Shown one piece after another: positions 54,271 through 64,000 of a stretch of 64,000 nucleotides of DNA. The stretch lies in assembly GCA_007570785.1 (NCBI GenBank), contig ML664176.1:1539296-1603295 (forward strand). The letters are read 5' to 3'. The first letter of the stretch is position 1; the number at the start of each line of letters is the position of its first letter. This DNA comes from Antilocapra americana. Its lineage: Eukaryota; Chordata; Mammalia; Artiodactyla; Antilocapridae. Made by a program: the position numbers and the translations under genes. The notes beneath the pieces were generated by a model. The model was given only the letters and a program-made list of their open reading frames with translations. It had not been told where the DNA came from and searched no databases.

Positions 54271-55890
54271 TTTTAAGGAGAAAAGGCAATTTGCCCACGT
54301 GCAGGTCTAATCCTAAGTACCTCTATGCACACCTCTACCTTCCAATCAGAGTTTGTCAGACACTCCTAGAAGGAGTAAAGAATGACCAAAGAGGAACCAA
54401 AGGAGAAAAGTAGGATAAATTAATCCTAAATGACATATTCTAGGCTTAATGTGCTGGTGCCCTAAATAATGACAATTAAAACAAATCTCAAATGCTGACA
54501 TCTCAGATCTAGGCCAGGCCACAGAGGGTGATTCTATGAAAGCCCTTCTCAGTACCCCTAATCATTCAACTCCACGCATCTGTGAGCCCTGAGACCTGCA
54601 CCTGGAGCGAGGAAGAAGGCAGGGTGGGGCCATGAGAGAACCTTGGCTAAAACTGCTGCTTTCACTATCCTTTGCTGTCCTCTGATTCCACATGCCACTC
54701 TTGCCTAGCAGAGTGGTTAACCGGTTGTCTCTGCTTCCAGAGTTCTTTGTGGCATTAAAGTGAGATGTATGTATGAGGTGTCTCATCAGACTACATCCTT
54801 TCAGTGAGAAGGACCACACCTTATTCAGCCTTTTGGTTTTTAGTTGCTGGAAAAATAGCAAGTGCTCAATTACATTTTGTCTAGTAATAGAACACATTCT
54901 GTTTTCCATGTAATATGAGTTAAAATGGAGATGATCCAGTTAATTGGAGGAAAAGGTGTGGCATGCAAATTAGGTGTGAAATGAAGGCCTCCAAAGGGAG
55001 TATCAAGCTCTGGTCACATCAAGAGGGATAGCTAGAGAGTGAGAACTAGAGCGGACTTTGAAGAAGACACATTGACCTAAGCCAGGACAGGTGATGAGAC
55101 TCCAAAGGTCATGAGAGTCCTGAACCGGACCTACAGTTTTGAGAAGTCATCCAGTCTAGAGCTGGGTGACCCAGTGGCTGCAAAAGAGATGGTGAGTCCC
55201 AAAAGATAGGTGGGAGAAGGGGGTGCAGCAGTGCCCCCAACTTCTACCCCAGAAGTCCACACTAGAAAAGGCTGGTGGAGGAACTTCAGAGGCAACCGCT
55301 CATGATAAGAGAGACCTCCTGCATCTCCAACCACCGTGAGCAAGTTGAAGGACAGACTTGAGTCTGAGAACTTGACCGCACAGGGTTGGGGAGTTGCCAG
55401 CTTCCCAATCTAGCTACTCTCTTAATGGTGTTATACAGTGTTTTATGTTAATTAAATGTCTGCTGGAGTTCTGTGCCAAGAGGCCTTATAAAACCAGTGT
55501 AGGGGAAAAGAGGACAGGCGTGCTCACCACAGTGGCCATTCCCAAATGTCTCTTAACAAAGTGGGAGAGTCATAAAGACCTTCTTCTGGGCCCTTGAGGA
55601 AATAACTAGAAACAGAAATCCTGCCTGTGCAAAATGCCGAGGGTTAAGAATTGTGCCTAAGCATCATGGGATTAGTAGAGGTAATTATTAATTAGCGGTT
55701 AACATGGGATTAGTCTCTCACTCTTCATGCCACTCCCTTCTCATGGCACTCCACCTGCTTTCAGTAGAAATGGACCCTATTGGTAACTGAAAATAAGAGC
55801 ATATGGTGGACAGAAGACTGGAGTCACAAAGAAGTAAAGCCATCAGATGTGTTAATAAGAAAGCCATGATTTAGTTTACTTCCTTTTAAA
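54271..55890. other. No gene or recognised repeat
   Basis: About 1.6 kb of unassigned DNA. The 115-codon minus-strand frame (54909-54562) is Ser/Arg-rich at its C-terminus and not recognised. No splice-flanked structure is evident. Confidence 0.4.
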
Positions 55891-56102
55891 CTCAGGTGGT
55901 GCTAGTGGTAAAGAAACTGCCTGCCAATGCAGGAGACATAAGAGATGCGGATTCGATCCCGGGTCGGAAAGATCCCCCAGAGACAGAAATGGCCAGATGC
56001 TTCAGTATTTTTGCCTGAGAGAATTCCATGGACAGAGGAGCCTGGCAGGCTATAGTCCATGGGGTCTCAAAGAGTCGGACATGACTGAAGTGACTTAGCA
56101 CC
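55891..56102 (+). mobile_element. Bov-tA-type SINE, sense
   Basis: tRNA-like head 'ggtggtgctagtggtaaaga' with B box 'gattcgatcccgggtc' near 55951, then the BOV-A body 'ttttgcctgagagaattcca', 'ggctatagtccatggggtct' and 'agtcggacatgactgaagtg'. It ends at 'acttagca' without a long tail. Confidence 0.92.
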
Positions 56103-57044
56103 CTACATACGTCAGAGCCCACTTGCTAAGAGTTCTTACTGGGGGCCAGGCCTCACCCTGAGTATGGTACCAGTGTATGGTTCCAACAGGCCAATGCTTT
56201 GAGTTAGATTCAAGCATTATGAGCACACTGTAATGAGATGTTGGTACCCTTGGAAGGTTACCCAGAACTGGAACTTAGGCAGCTGTGCACAAGGACAGCT
56301 GTGCACTTAACGTCCTGTCCTGCCTCCAAAGCATCTCTCTCCTCCACGCCTGTAGAAGGAAGGAGAAGCAGAGCAGAAGAGCTGCCTTCACAGAGCAAGC
56401 AAACCACAGTCTCTCAATGGTCCTCATTTTCTGGCTTCTCTTCCCCCTCCCAACCTCCTGTGAGTCTTCAGGCTCAATGTCTGCCCAGGGCAAGAGAGAG
56501 GGTTGTCACAGGCAGCTTCTTCAAGCATCTTTTCAGAGCTCCGCCTTAGCAGCCCAAAGTGGTGGCCTTGTCCAAACTGTCAGAGCCATCTGCCTGCCGT
56601 CCGTGTGGCAGAAAGACCATCTGTCAGCCTCTGACCCGTGCCTTCCCTCTTATAGACCACTCGGGCTGGCTCCAGGCTTGCTGAGAACCCCCTGAGGTCC
56701 CAGCCTCCACAGTCCATCTCCCCAAAACTGACAGACAACTCCAATGCAGTTAGAAGATGGGGGTGTAGAGGGCAAGTTAAACTGAGAAACCACACTCTGA
56801 GAAAGTGCACACACACACAGACACACACAGAGCAAACACTATTTTCTCATTTTTTTTCCTAACAAAGTAAACCTTTACTTTAAGTACCAATCTAATACAA
56901 TACTCACCAGATGCTATAGGGAATATATACCAAGAATGAGTATCATCCTAATTCTGCCTTATCAAGTTAAGGCATGTCAAGAAAAAAAAATTCAGTATTA
57001 TAGGATTATCCAAAATTATGTTCACATTTTCTTACCTTTAACCA
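56103..57044. other. No gene; CA microsatellite at 56806-56829
   Basis: Unassigned, somewhat GC-richer sequence. A short (CA)n with one GA interruption lies at about 56806-56829. The 136-codon (56285-56695) and 103-codon (56238-56549) frames are in different frames of the same strand and match no family I know. Confidence 0.45.
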
Positions 57045-57052
57045 TGTAGCCC

Positions 57053-57228
57053 AGTAGTTCTCAATCACAGCTGCAAAAGAGAATCACGTGGGATGCTTTA
57101 AAAATAATACCAGTGCTTGGGGGCCATCCCAGACCAATTAAACTTGAATTATGAAATAGGGACTGAATGTAGTATTTTTTAAGGCTTCCCAAGTGATTCA
57201 GACCTGCAACCAGGAGCAAGAATCATGG
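57053..57228 (+). mobile_element. MER5A hAT relic with decayed 8-bp target duplication
   Basis: Begins 'agtagttctcaatcacagct' and ends 'gcaagaatcatgg', both degraded MER5 termini. Inside are 'aagagaatcacgtgggatgc', 'ccatcccagaccaattaaac' and 'aggcttcccaagtgattcag'. Flanks 'tgtagccc' (57045-57052) and 'agtagcca' (57229-57236) share six central bases, as expected for the 8-bp duplication of hAT elements. Confidence 0.8.
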
Positions 57229-57251
57229 AGTAGCCATGGTGTAATTGAAAA

Positions 57252-57294
57252 AGGGAATAACTGGGGGGGGGGGGGGGGGGCAGAGGGAATAACT
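57252..57294. repeat. 18-base G run flanked by 11-bp direct repeats
   Basis: 'agggaataact' occurs at 57252-57262 and 57284-57294, with G18 at 57263-57280 and CAG between the run and the second copy. The G run can form intramolecular four-stranded structures in principle. Confidence 0.95.
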
Positions 57295-57299
57295 AATTT

Positions 57300-57930
57300 A
57301 TTTTGGGCTGTCAGGGAAGGTTTCACTGAGCATTTGGTCTCTGAGCAAAGTTATGGAAAACAAGAAGCAACAAAACATTCCATGCAAACCAAACAGGAAA
57401 TGCAAAGTGCCTAGAGTGATGATAAGCAGCATATTTCTGAGGAACAGCAAGAAAGCAGGGCAACTGAGTTTAAAGAGAGAGAGAGGATGAAGGATAGAAG
57501 ATGAGGAGCAAAGGGGGCAGTTGATCAGAGCTGCTAGAATAGGGGGGTATCTAATGCCTGATCATCTATATGGAGCTGATGCAATAATAATAGAAATAAA
57601 GCACACAATAAATATAATGCACTTGAATCATCTCAAAACTACCTCTCCTGGTCTGTGGGAAAGTTTTCTTCCACGAAATCGGTCTCTGGTGCCAATAACG
57701 TTGGGGATTGCTGCCCTAGAACCTTGCAGCTTGTTTGGGTTTTCCTCTAATTCTATTGGGAAAAATAGAATCTGATTTTATTTTTAGAAAGACCATCTTG
57801 GCTGTGACATGGAGAATGGAGTTGGGGGTGGTGGCAGAGTGGAAGCAGAGACCGGTTGGAGATCATTGCAGTATACTGGAAGGCAGGCAAGCATCGGTTT
57901 GGATGAGCATGCTGCCTTGGAATGAATGGA
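57300..57930 (-). mobile_element. L2 LINE, antisense, split
   Basis: 'cagggaaggtttcactgagc' near 57312, 'agtttaaagagagagagagg'-type text near 57468, then after an interruption 'gctgtgacatggagaatgga' near 57800, 'gtggaagcagagaccggttg' near 57840 and 'cattgcagtatactggaagg' near 57865. The order matches the L2 complement. An unrelated old repeat occupies 57536-57720. Confidence 0.6.
57536..57720 (+). mobile_element. Old DNA-transposon-like repeat (family uncertain)
   Basis: 'gtatctaatgcctgatcatc' at about 57547 and 'tgggaaagttttcttccacg', 'aaatcggtctctggtgccaa', 'taacgttggggattgctgcc' at 57657-57715 match a mammalian-wide repeat that I believe is hAT-related. It sits inside the L2 at 57300-57930. 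Confidence 0.45.
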
Positions 57931-59705
57931 CCTTAGGCTGGCCATTTGTAAACAGGGTCGAGAAGTATGAGACCAAAAATTCAAAACACTATGGGGCATG
58001 AAGGAGAAAAAGCTCAGATCCCCAGTGGCATGATGGAGCAGCTGAACCAACACTAGCAGATGTCTACCCTGGACTACTTACTTGAGAAAAATAAACCTCT
58101 GTTTGTGAAAACAACAGCAGTCATATTTTCTGTTACTAGTAGCCAATGATTTGTCAACTAATATAACCACAATTTTATATCAGACCTGGGTAATAGAGGG
58201 ATCTAGGAATAAAAGTATTGCATCCCTACTTTGCCCAAAATTTTGAGCTGCTTTTTAGGTTAAGAAATTCACATTCCAAGGTAATGAAGGAAAACATACT
58301 CCAGTGTTTGACCAAAGCCTGGACTAGCTGCTCTCCTTGGGAAAGATCCTAGAATCAAGGGCATCAGGCTGAACTGGATGAAGTCTGATTCTCACAAATC
58401 TGGCAGTCAAGGGCTCACAAAAACAAGCTGGTAGAAGTAAACTCATAGGGTAGAATTAAATCTCAAAGAGCTAGTGGAGGGCTCAAAATCATCTGGTCCA
58501 AGTACAGTGTAGGAGTCTATTCAAGGGAAGGCTCTTTTGATTGGGAAAGGGCACTGAAAACCAAGACTGGACCATGGGCAAGGGGCAGAGGAAGGATTCC
58601 AGCCACGAAGCAGTGCTGCCCTTCTCCCGATTTCCATTGCTATTTTCAGTCTGGTGCTTTCCCCTTAATTCATAATGAGTACATGGGGTAAGAAGAAGGA
58701 AAGGTATTGGAGCTAGGGCTAGGAAAGGTATTTCACCTACCATGACTCGGGCTCCCAAGCAAACTCTGTTCCTATAACTGTGCTCAGCAGTCTCCCACTG
58801 CCAGCTTGAGGCTGAGGTGGGCAGAGGAAGGGAAGGCTCTATATCTTGACTGAATGAGGAGACGGGTGTCTGACATTCCAAGTTGCGCCTCTACACGTGC
58901 TTTTAGAAACATTATTTTATCAGTGATTACACAATACTATCCTGCATTCCTAGTGCCTTTGGTTTTAACAGATCATCAAGGATTGGGCTATCCTAGGACC
59001 TCACTCCATTTCTATAACATTATTTGAGGACCACTGTGGGTCAAGCTCCAAAAACTGGTTTACTTGAAGGAACACTTCTATAATGCATCATTTTTTGTGT
59101 GAGTTGAGGCTTCCCTGTACTTCCTTGGATCTCATAGCACATGACATAAATATGCAACACATTTTGGGTTTCTAGGTGCTGCTGACATTTTTGAGGTTTA
59201 ATTTTTTGGACATTTCATTGTAACTCTCAGATTGACAAAAATATTTTTTAAATTGAAGGAAATGTTCTTTCAGGTTAAAAATTCTCATTTCAGAATGAAA
59301 ATCTCTCTCCCTGAAAGGAATATTTTTAAAAAAGGTTTTTGCTTAAAATAAACTTTTTAAAAGTTAGAGCTTTATATACATTTGAAAAAGCCATTTTTTT
59401 TCATTTCTAATTCATTAGTTTTATCAAGTAGAGGAAATGTTTATAAGAGTTTTTTCAACTGACACAGTAAGGGAAAACATTTTGGATATTTCACAATATT
59501 TTATAAAAAAAAAGATTTTTTTCCTAAATATAAGTTTCACACTTTGGTGTAGTATCTAATACCATTGTTATGAATAGCCTGATGAGTAATATTCCACTAT
59601 AATTTTTGCATATATTGCAAAAATACATATTTTTATGAAAGTCAGTGGATTTTGATAAATTACAACACAATGACCATGTTGCTAGGAAAACAAATCTATA
59701 TGAGA
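57931..59705. other. No gene or recognised repeat
   Basis: About 1.8 kb unassigned; strongly AT-rich from 59170 on, with two small inverted repeats (59602-59624 is perfect: 9-bp arms 'atttttgca', 5-nt loop). The 130-codon minus-strand frame (58881-58489) is not recognised. Confidence 0.4.
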
Positions 59706-60740
59706 AGAGGAGCTCATGCAGTTCAACACCAGAAAAACAAACAACCCAACCAAAAAGTGGGCAAAAGACCTAAACAGACGTTTCTCCAAAGAAGACATAC
59801 AGATGGCTAATAAGCAGAGGAAAAGACGCCCAGTATCACTTGTTGTTAGAGAAATGCAAATCAAAACAACTAGAAGATATCATCTCACACTAGTTAGAAT
59901 GGCTATCATTGAAAAGTCTATAAACAATAAATGCTGGAGAGGGTGTAGAGAAAAGGGAATCCTCTCACACTGATGGGAATGCAATCTGGTACAGCCACTA
60001 TGGAGAACAGTGTGGAGAATCCTTAAAAAACTGGGAATAGAACTGCCATACAACCCAGCAATCCCACTGCTGAACATATACCCAAAGAAACCAGCACTGA
60101 AAGAGAGACATATACTCTGAGGTTCATTGCAGCACTGTTTACAATGGCTAGGACATGGAAGCAACCTAGATGTCCATTAGCAGATGAATGGATAAGGAAG
60201 TTGTGGTACATATACACAATGGAATATTACTCAGCTATAAAAAGGAATGCATCTGAGTCAGTTCTAACTAGGTGGATGAACCTGGAGCCAATTATACAGA
60301 ATGAAGTAAGTCAGAAAGAGAAAGACAAATACTGTATATTGATGCATATATGTGGAATCTAGAAAGATAGTACTGATGATCCTACATGCAGGGTAGCAAA
60401 AAGACACAGAACAGGTAAAGAACAGGCTTTTGGACTCAGTGGGAGAGAGCGAGGGTGGGATGATTTGAGAGAATAGCACTGAAACATGTACATTACCATG
60501 TGTAAAACAGATGGCCAGTGCAAATTGGATGCATGAACCAGGGCACCCAAAGCCAGTACTCTGGGACAAGCCAGAGGGACAGGGTAGGGAGGCAGGTAGG
60601 AGGAGGGATTCAGGACTGGGGTGACATATGTATACCTGTGGCTGATCCATGTTGATGTATGACAAAACAATCAGAATATTGTAAAGTAATTGTCCTCCAA
60701 TTAAAATTAATTAATTAATTTTTTAAAAATAAAATAAAAC
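59706..60740 (+). mobile_element. Bovine-type L1, 5'-truncated, 3' end of ORF2 plus 3' UTR
   Basis: Colinear with 35520-36518 of the other L1: 'atgcagttcaacaccagaaa', 'aagaagacatacagatggct', 'aaatgctggagagggtgtag', 'tggagaacagtgtggagaat' and 'acacaatggaatattactca'. Open segments at 59716-59973 ('[19 protein letters not shown]') and 60144-60362 ('[17 protein letters not shown]', 'TMEYYSAIK') are in different frames. The 3' UTR ends in 'cctccaattaaaattaatta' and a TTAA-rich tail. No clear target duplication is seen. It is more diverged than the 33.7-36.5 kb copy. Confidence 0.92.
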
Positions 60741-61090
60741 ACATTCCATTATTCTAGAAACAAGATCATGGCATTTATAGTTAATGACTATTGTCTTTAA
60801 AATAAACACATAACAGCTAAAAAAAAAAAAGAAGAAGAAGCAATGTTCATAGGGTCTGAAAACCAAATGTTGCTATTAAAGAGAATCATATGCCCCAGTC
60901 CAGGGAGAACAAAACATGGTTGATGCTCTATTTTCATGGTTTCCATGTCTGCAGATGTAACCAACTGAATTTCCATCCACAATTGATTGAATCCACAGAT
61001 ACAGAACCTGTGGATAGTGAGGGCAGATAATAACAGAAGGATCCACCTTATCTGTAATACCAGAAACGCCACACCACAAAAGTGGCATAT
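60741..61090. other. A/GAA-rich tract and possible Tigger-like relic
   Basis: An A run followed by (GAA)n lies at about 60818-60840. From about 60930 to 61035, 'ccacaattgattgaatccac' and 'agatacagaacctgtggata' resemble the conserved end of an old Tigger-type DNA transposon. Tentative. Confidence 0.35.
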
Positions 61091-61505
61091 TTGCAAAGTC
61101 TACATGATACTAAGTTTCAACCAATTTCACCAAGTTAATATTATGAGGAACATACTTTCTACCAATGTACAATAAAATTGTAAATCAACAGCAAAATAAT
61201 GGCTGTTTCACTTTAAAAACCCTAAAAATAATCCACACATTATTAAATTATTCATGGATGAAAGAGGAAATCATAAAGAAACTATAAAACATCTAGAACT
61301 GAATGGCAATGAAAATTCCCCAAAGAGAAAAAGTGCTTATCTTTAATGCTTATATTAGAAAAGAAGAAAGATAAAAAATTAATGACTTAAGTATTCAACA
61401 TAAAAGTTAAAACAAGTAGAAAAAGTACTTAAATTCAGGGGAAATAAAGAAAAATTAATAAACAGCAGAAACTGATGAAGAAAACAATGGGACAGACAAA
61501 GTTTT
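61091..61505 (+). mobile_element. Ancient L1 ORF2 relic
   Basis: 'gaaagaggaaatcataaaga', 'acatctagaactgaatggca', 'gcttatattagaaaagaaga' and 'ttaataaacagcagaaactg' match the L1 ORF2 region between endonuclease and RT. Broken frames. Confidence 0.65.
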
Positions 61506-61517
61506 AGTCAAATTTTG

Positions 61518-62010
61518 GTGTATTCATTAAGCAAATATTTCATGACTGTTGTAGGTACTAGGGATTCATAGTGGTCCAAATGGATGAAAATCTCTGCTCT
61601 TACTGAAATTATATTCTATTTGGGAGATAGAAAATAAATAAGATGAACAAATAAAAGGTATGGTGTGTATATGTTTCAATAGCTAATGGGAAATTGCTGT
61701 ATAACACAGGGTACTCTGACAATGTGGCACTCTGTGACAACCTAGAGGAGTGGAATGTGGTGGGGGGGGGTTCGAAAGGGAGGAAACATATGTAAACTTA
61801 AAGCTGATCCACATTGTTCTATGGCAGAAGCCAATGTAATATTGTAAAGCAATTATCCTCCAATTAAAAATAAACTCTTAAAATAGTACAGTATACTAAA
61901 TTCTGATGGCTACTGTGGAGAAAATTTGAAGCAAGGAAGTTGGATACAGAAATTGCATGGGGCCTGGGAGTTAAAAATCTTAGAAGAGATGGCTCTGGAA
62001 GACCTCAAAA
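61518..62010 (-). mobile_element. L2 LINE 3' region, antisense, split by an L1 end
   Basis: Left part: 'tcattaagcaaatatttcat', 'gttgtaggtactagggattc', 'atctctgctcttactgaaat' (61518-61655). Right part, from about 61885: 'acagtatactaaattctgat', 'gggcctgggagttaaaaatc', continuing the L2 complement. The L1 end at 61662-61880 lies between. Confidence 0.65.
61662..61880 (+). mobile_element. L1 3' UTR end inserted in L2
   Basis: 'caatagctaatgggaaattg', 'tataacacagggtactctga', 'gtgacaacctagaggagtgg' and 'gtaaagcaattatcctccaa', then AAATAAA. A G run (61760-61769) is present. Related to the 4281-4550 copy but shorter on the 3' side. Confidence 0.75.
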
Positions 62011-62430
62011 GAAAGAGACTTGTGTTCTTTTAAAAATGAATATAACTGTGTAACACTGGAACATCTGATCAAAAATTGATAAAAGGAGAGCAACAGTGTA
62101 TACTGAAATAATATTAGCACTTAACAGATGATACAAATGTTTATATGTAATGTAATTACATATCTGTGAATATATATAAACAGTAATAAATATATAAACA
62201 ATCTTAGGAAAGCACTAGATCACATAAGTATACATATAATACATTTTGATTAGAAAATCTTAAGAAAATTCAAAGTACCACTTCATATAAGTAAATTTGA
62301 AAACACAATCAAAACTAATACTATTTTAGAAAAAAATTAAGCATCAAACAGACACAAGAAGTAGTGAATCAACCCTAAAGTTATTAAAGAAGTTGAATCA
62401 GTATTCAAAACTTAAACTCCAAATCACCCT

Positions 62431-62562
62431 CCAGAAAATGCCAACCCATTCTAGTATTCTTGCTTGAGAAATCCCATGGACAGAGGAGGCTGGTGGGCTA
62501 TAGTCTATGAGATCACAAAGAGTTGGACACGGCTGAAGCAGCTGAGCACGCGCACACACACA
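62431..62562 (+). mobile_element. BOV-A unit, sense, with (CA)n tail
   Basis: 'aaaatgccaacccattctag', 'tcttgcttgagaaatcccat', 'ggctatagtctatgagatca', 'gagttggacacggctgaagc', then a CGCGCACACACACAC tail. Short 'ctccag' repeats at both edges may be the remains of a target duplication. Confidence 0.88.
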
Positions 62563-62617
62563 CTCCAGGAGTGAATGATTTTAGAGATGAAATCTACTAA
62601 ACTTTCAAGAAACAGAC

Positions 62618-63058
62618 TGTAGTGAGTTGAATGGTGACCTCCTCAAAAGTTATGGCCACATCAAATTACTGGCACTCGTGAATATTACCTTTATTTGAGC
62701 AAACAAACTTTGCAGATGTAGTTAAGTTAAGGCTTCTGAGATGCAGAGATTGTCCTAGAGTATCCAGGTGGACCCCAAATCCAACAGTGTGTCCTAAAGG
62801 AGCTATACAGAGCAGAGAGGCACAGACAAAACAGGAGGAGGACAGTGACCCTGGAGGCAGACTAGAGTGATGTGTCAAAAGCCATCAGAAGCTAGAGGAG
62901 ACAAAGAATATTCCCTAGGGCCTCTGTAGGGAGCATGGCCCTGCTGACACCGTGATGTTGGACTTCCAGTTTCTAGAACTATAAAAGAATAAATTTTTGT
63001 TGTTTTAATACACTGAGTCTGTGATAATTTGTTAAGGCAGCCTCAAGAAACTAATACA
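62618..63058 (+). mobile_element. Solo LTR (MaLR/ERVL-like)
   Basis: A 441-bp element starting TGTAGTG and ending AATACA, flanked by 'cagac' (62613-62617) and 'cagat' (63059-63063), a near-perfect 5-bp target duplication. Internal text matches the LTR at 3233-3994: 'actttgcagatgtagttaag' near 62707, 'gtgatgttggacttccagtt' near 62952, 'aataaatttttgttgtttta' near 62989. No viral coding region is attached. Confidence 0.75.
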
Positions 63059-63430
63059 CAGATATCCCCAATGTTATAAAAACCGTCCTATTGTAAATTT
63101 GATGAACCAAGTACAATCTCAATACCAAATAAGCTAAACTCAGTTATGGCAACAGATAACATAAATTTCAAACAGAATGTAAGCATCCTGACAAATAATA
63201 TACTCTACCTAGGAAGGGATTATCTGAAATGCAAGGGTAGTTTAGCAGAAAAAAAACTACTCATCTTCATTTTACAACTTAGAGAAGAAAAGATGCAGAA
63301 TTATCTTAACAGATACAGAAAATACATTTTATAAAATTCAGAATATTTACATGATTAAAATAAAATTCTAAGAAAACATGGAACAAAGGAAAAATACTAT
63401 CATGTTTTTAAAAGTCATTAAAAACCCAGG

Positions 63431-64000
63431 GCAAGCCCATTTAGTGATAAGATATTTTAAGATCAAGAATTCAACAGGAAGGGATGACGGCCTCCAGTCA
63501 GTGACAAATAGGATAAAAAATGGCATTTTCTGTTGCTTTAAGGAAGGATGACTGGTACACTCCTAAGGTACCAGTGTTCTCCAGAGTTCTGGGGTGGGGG
63601 TGAGGGTCAAACTGTGGCTGGGTGTCAGCTCAACCCACATGTTTGCTGGCTGTTTCCCCTGCCCTCTCTTGTTCCTCTCACTCTCTTTCAAGTTTCAAAT
63701 GAGAGCAATTCCCCTCAGTAAATTCCTTTGACAAGAGGCCACATCTCTGATTCTGCTTCTAGGAAACCCAACCTAAGACAACGAACAAACCTCAGTGTCA
63801 AGTTCCCAGACCAGATTATTCCTAAGAGAAAATATTCCCCGTCAGCGCTATGTAATAGCACAACACAGCCATGGCTAGTCAGATTCTGTCACGAAAACTC
63901 TGTAGGCCAGCTGAATATCTGGACTGAAATGAGGGCTGTTGATCTAAGAAACCTGACAATTTCCAATGTTCTCAAATCAGTATGATTTTCTCTTTGCTCT
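63431..64000. other. No gene; possible old LTR tail near 63740-63780
   Basis: 'gattctgcttctaggaaacc' and 'caacctaagacaac' near 63750-63782 resemble the end of an old mammalian LTR, but the body is not clear. A perfect 8-bp inverted repeat 'actggtac...gtaccagt' lies at 63551-63575. The 85-codon frame at 63728-63985 is not recognised. Confidence 0.4.

Larger units (their letters stand above)
62290..63430 (+). mobile_element. Ancient L1 ORF2 relic, split by a SINE and a solo LTR
   Basis: Segment one (62290-62430): 'gtgaatcaaccctaaagtta', 'ttaaagaagttgaatcagta' (region before RT). Segment two (62563-62612): 'ctccaggagtgaatgatttt...'. Segment three (from about 63080): 'ggattatctgaaatgcaagg' and 'taacagatacagaaaataca' (RT region). 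The order is kept across both inserts, so a single old L1 was interrupted twice. Confidence 0.6.

Overview
The window is ordinary AT-rich mammalian intergenic or intronic DNA from a ruminant (order Artiodactyla, almost certainly a bovid). The diagnosis rests on ruminant-specific repeats read directly in the sequence: BovB (RTE-type) LINEs, BOV-A2 and Bov-tA SINEs, cetartiodactyl CHR-type tRNA-Glu SINEs, and young bovine-type L1 copies. These families occur across ruminants, so I cannot choose between cattle, buffalo, sheep and goat. I see no supported protein-coding gene, RNA gene, CpG island or prokaryotic feature. All repeat family names were assigned by eye from remembered consensus sequences, without a masking run.

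Layout. 1-7 kb: an antisense ancient L1 3' end, an old LTR carrying a BOV-A2, an L1 3' end followed by a CHR SINE, then MIR and L2 remnants. 7-10.7 kb: an L1 ORF2 relic, a long L2, MIRs, a 48-bp tandem duplication and a single-unit BOV-A SINE. 11-14 kb: an old L1/HAL1 ORF1 relic and a 35-bp minisatellite. 15.5-16.5 kb: antisense BovB with a reverse-transcriptase YADD motif. 18-22.7 kb: an ancient antisense L1 holding three younger insertions (Bov-tA, BovB, bovine L1). 22.9-25.1 kb: L2 and L1 debris. 25.1-29 kb: the longest stretch where I recognise no interspersed repeat. 29-33 kb: MIR and L1 relics. 33.7-36.5 kb: a 5'-truncated bovine L1 with an 18-bp target-site duplication. 36.7-43.5 kb: MIRs, three tRNA-type SINEs, and an ancient L1 ORF2 interrupted by a dimeric SINE and by a further insertion that itself contains BovB. 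44-48.6 kb: MER5 elements, Bov-tA, BovB, CHR and L2. 50-54.3 kb: a GGAA microsatellite, L2 with a 117-bp BovB insertion, MER5 elements, SINEs and an L1 end. 55.9-58 kb: Bov-tA, MER5A, an 18-base G run and a split L2. 59.7-63.5 kb: a truncated bovine L1, an L2 split by an L1 end, and an ancient L1 ORF2 split by a SINE and a solo LTR.

No genes work together here. The open frames are shadows of repeats (reverse transcriptase fragments, SINE frames) or chance frames. What can be learned is insertion history: several elements keep clean target-site duplications, five BovB fragments are present, and several nests give a relative order of events. I found no convincing new biological system. The items most worth a second look are a hairpin-forming rearrangement inside a BovB copy, the 35-bp minisatellite, the G run flanked by 11-bp direct repeats, and the repeat-poor 25-29 kb segment.
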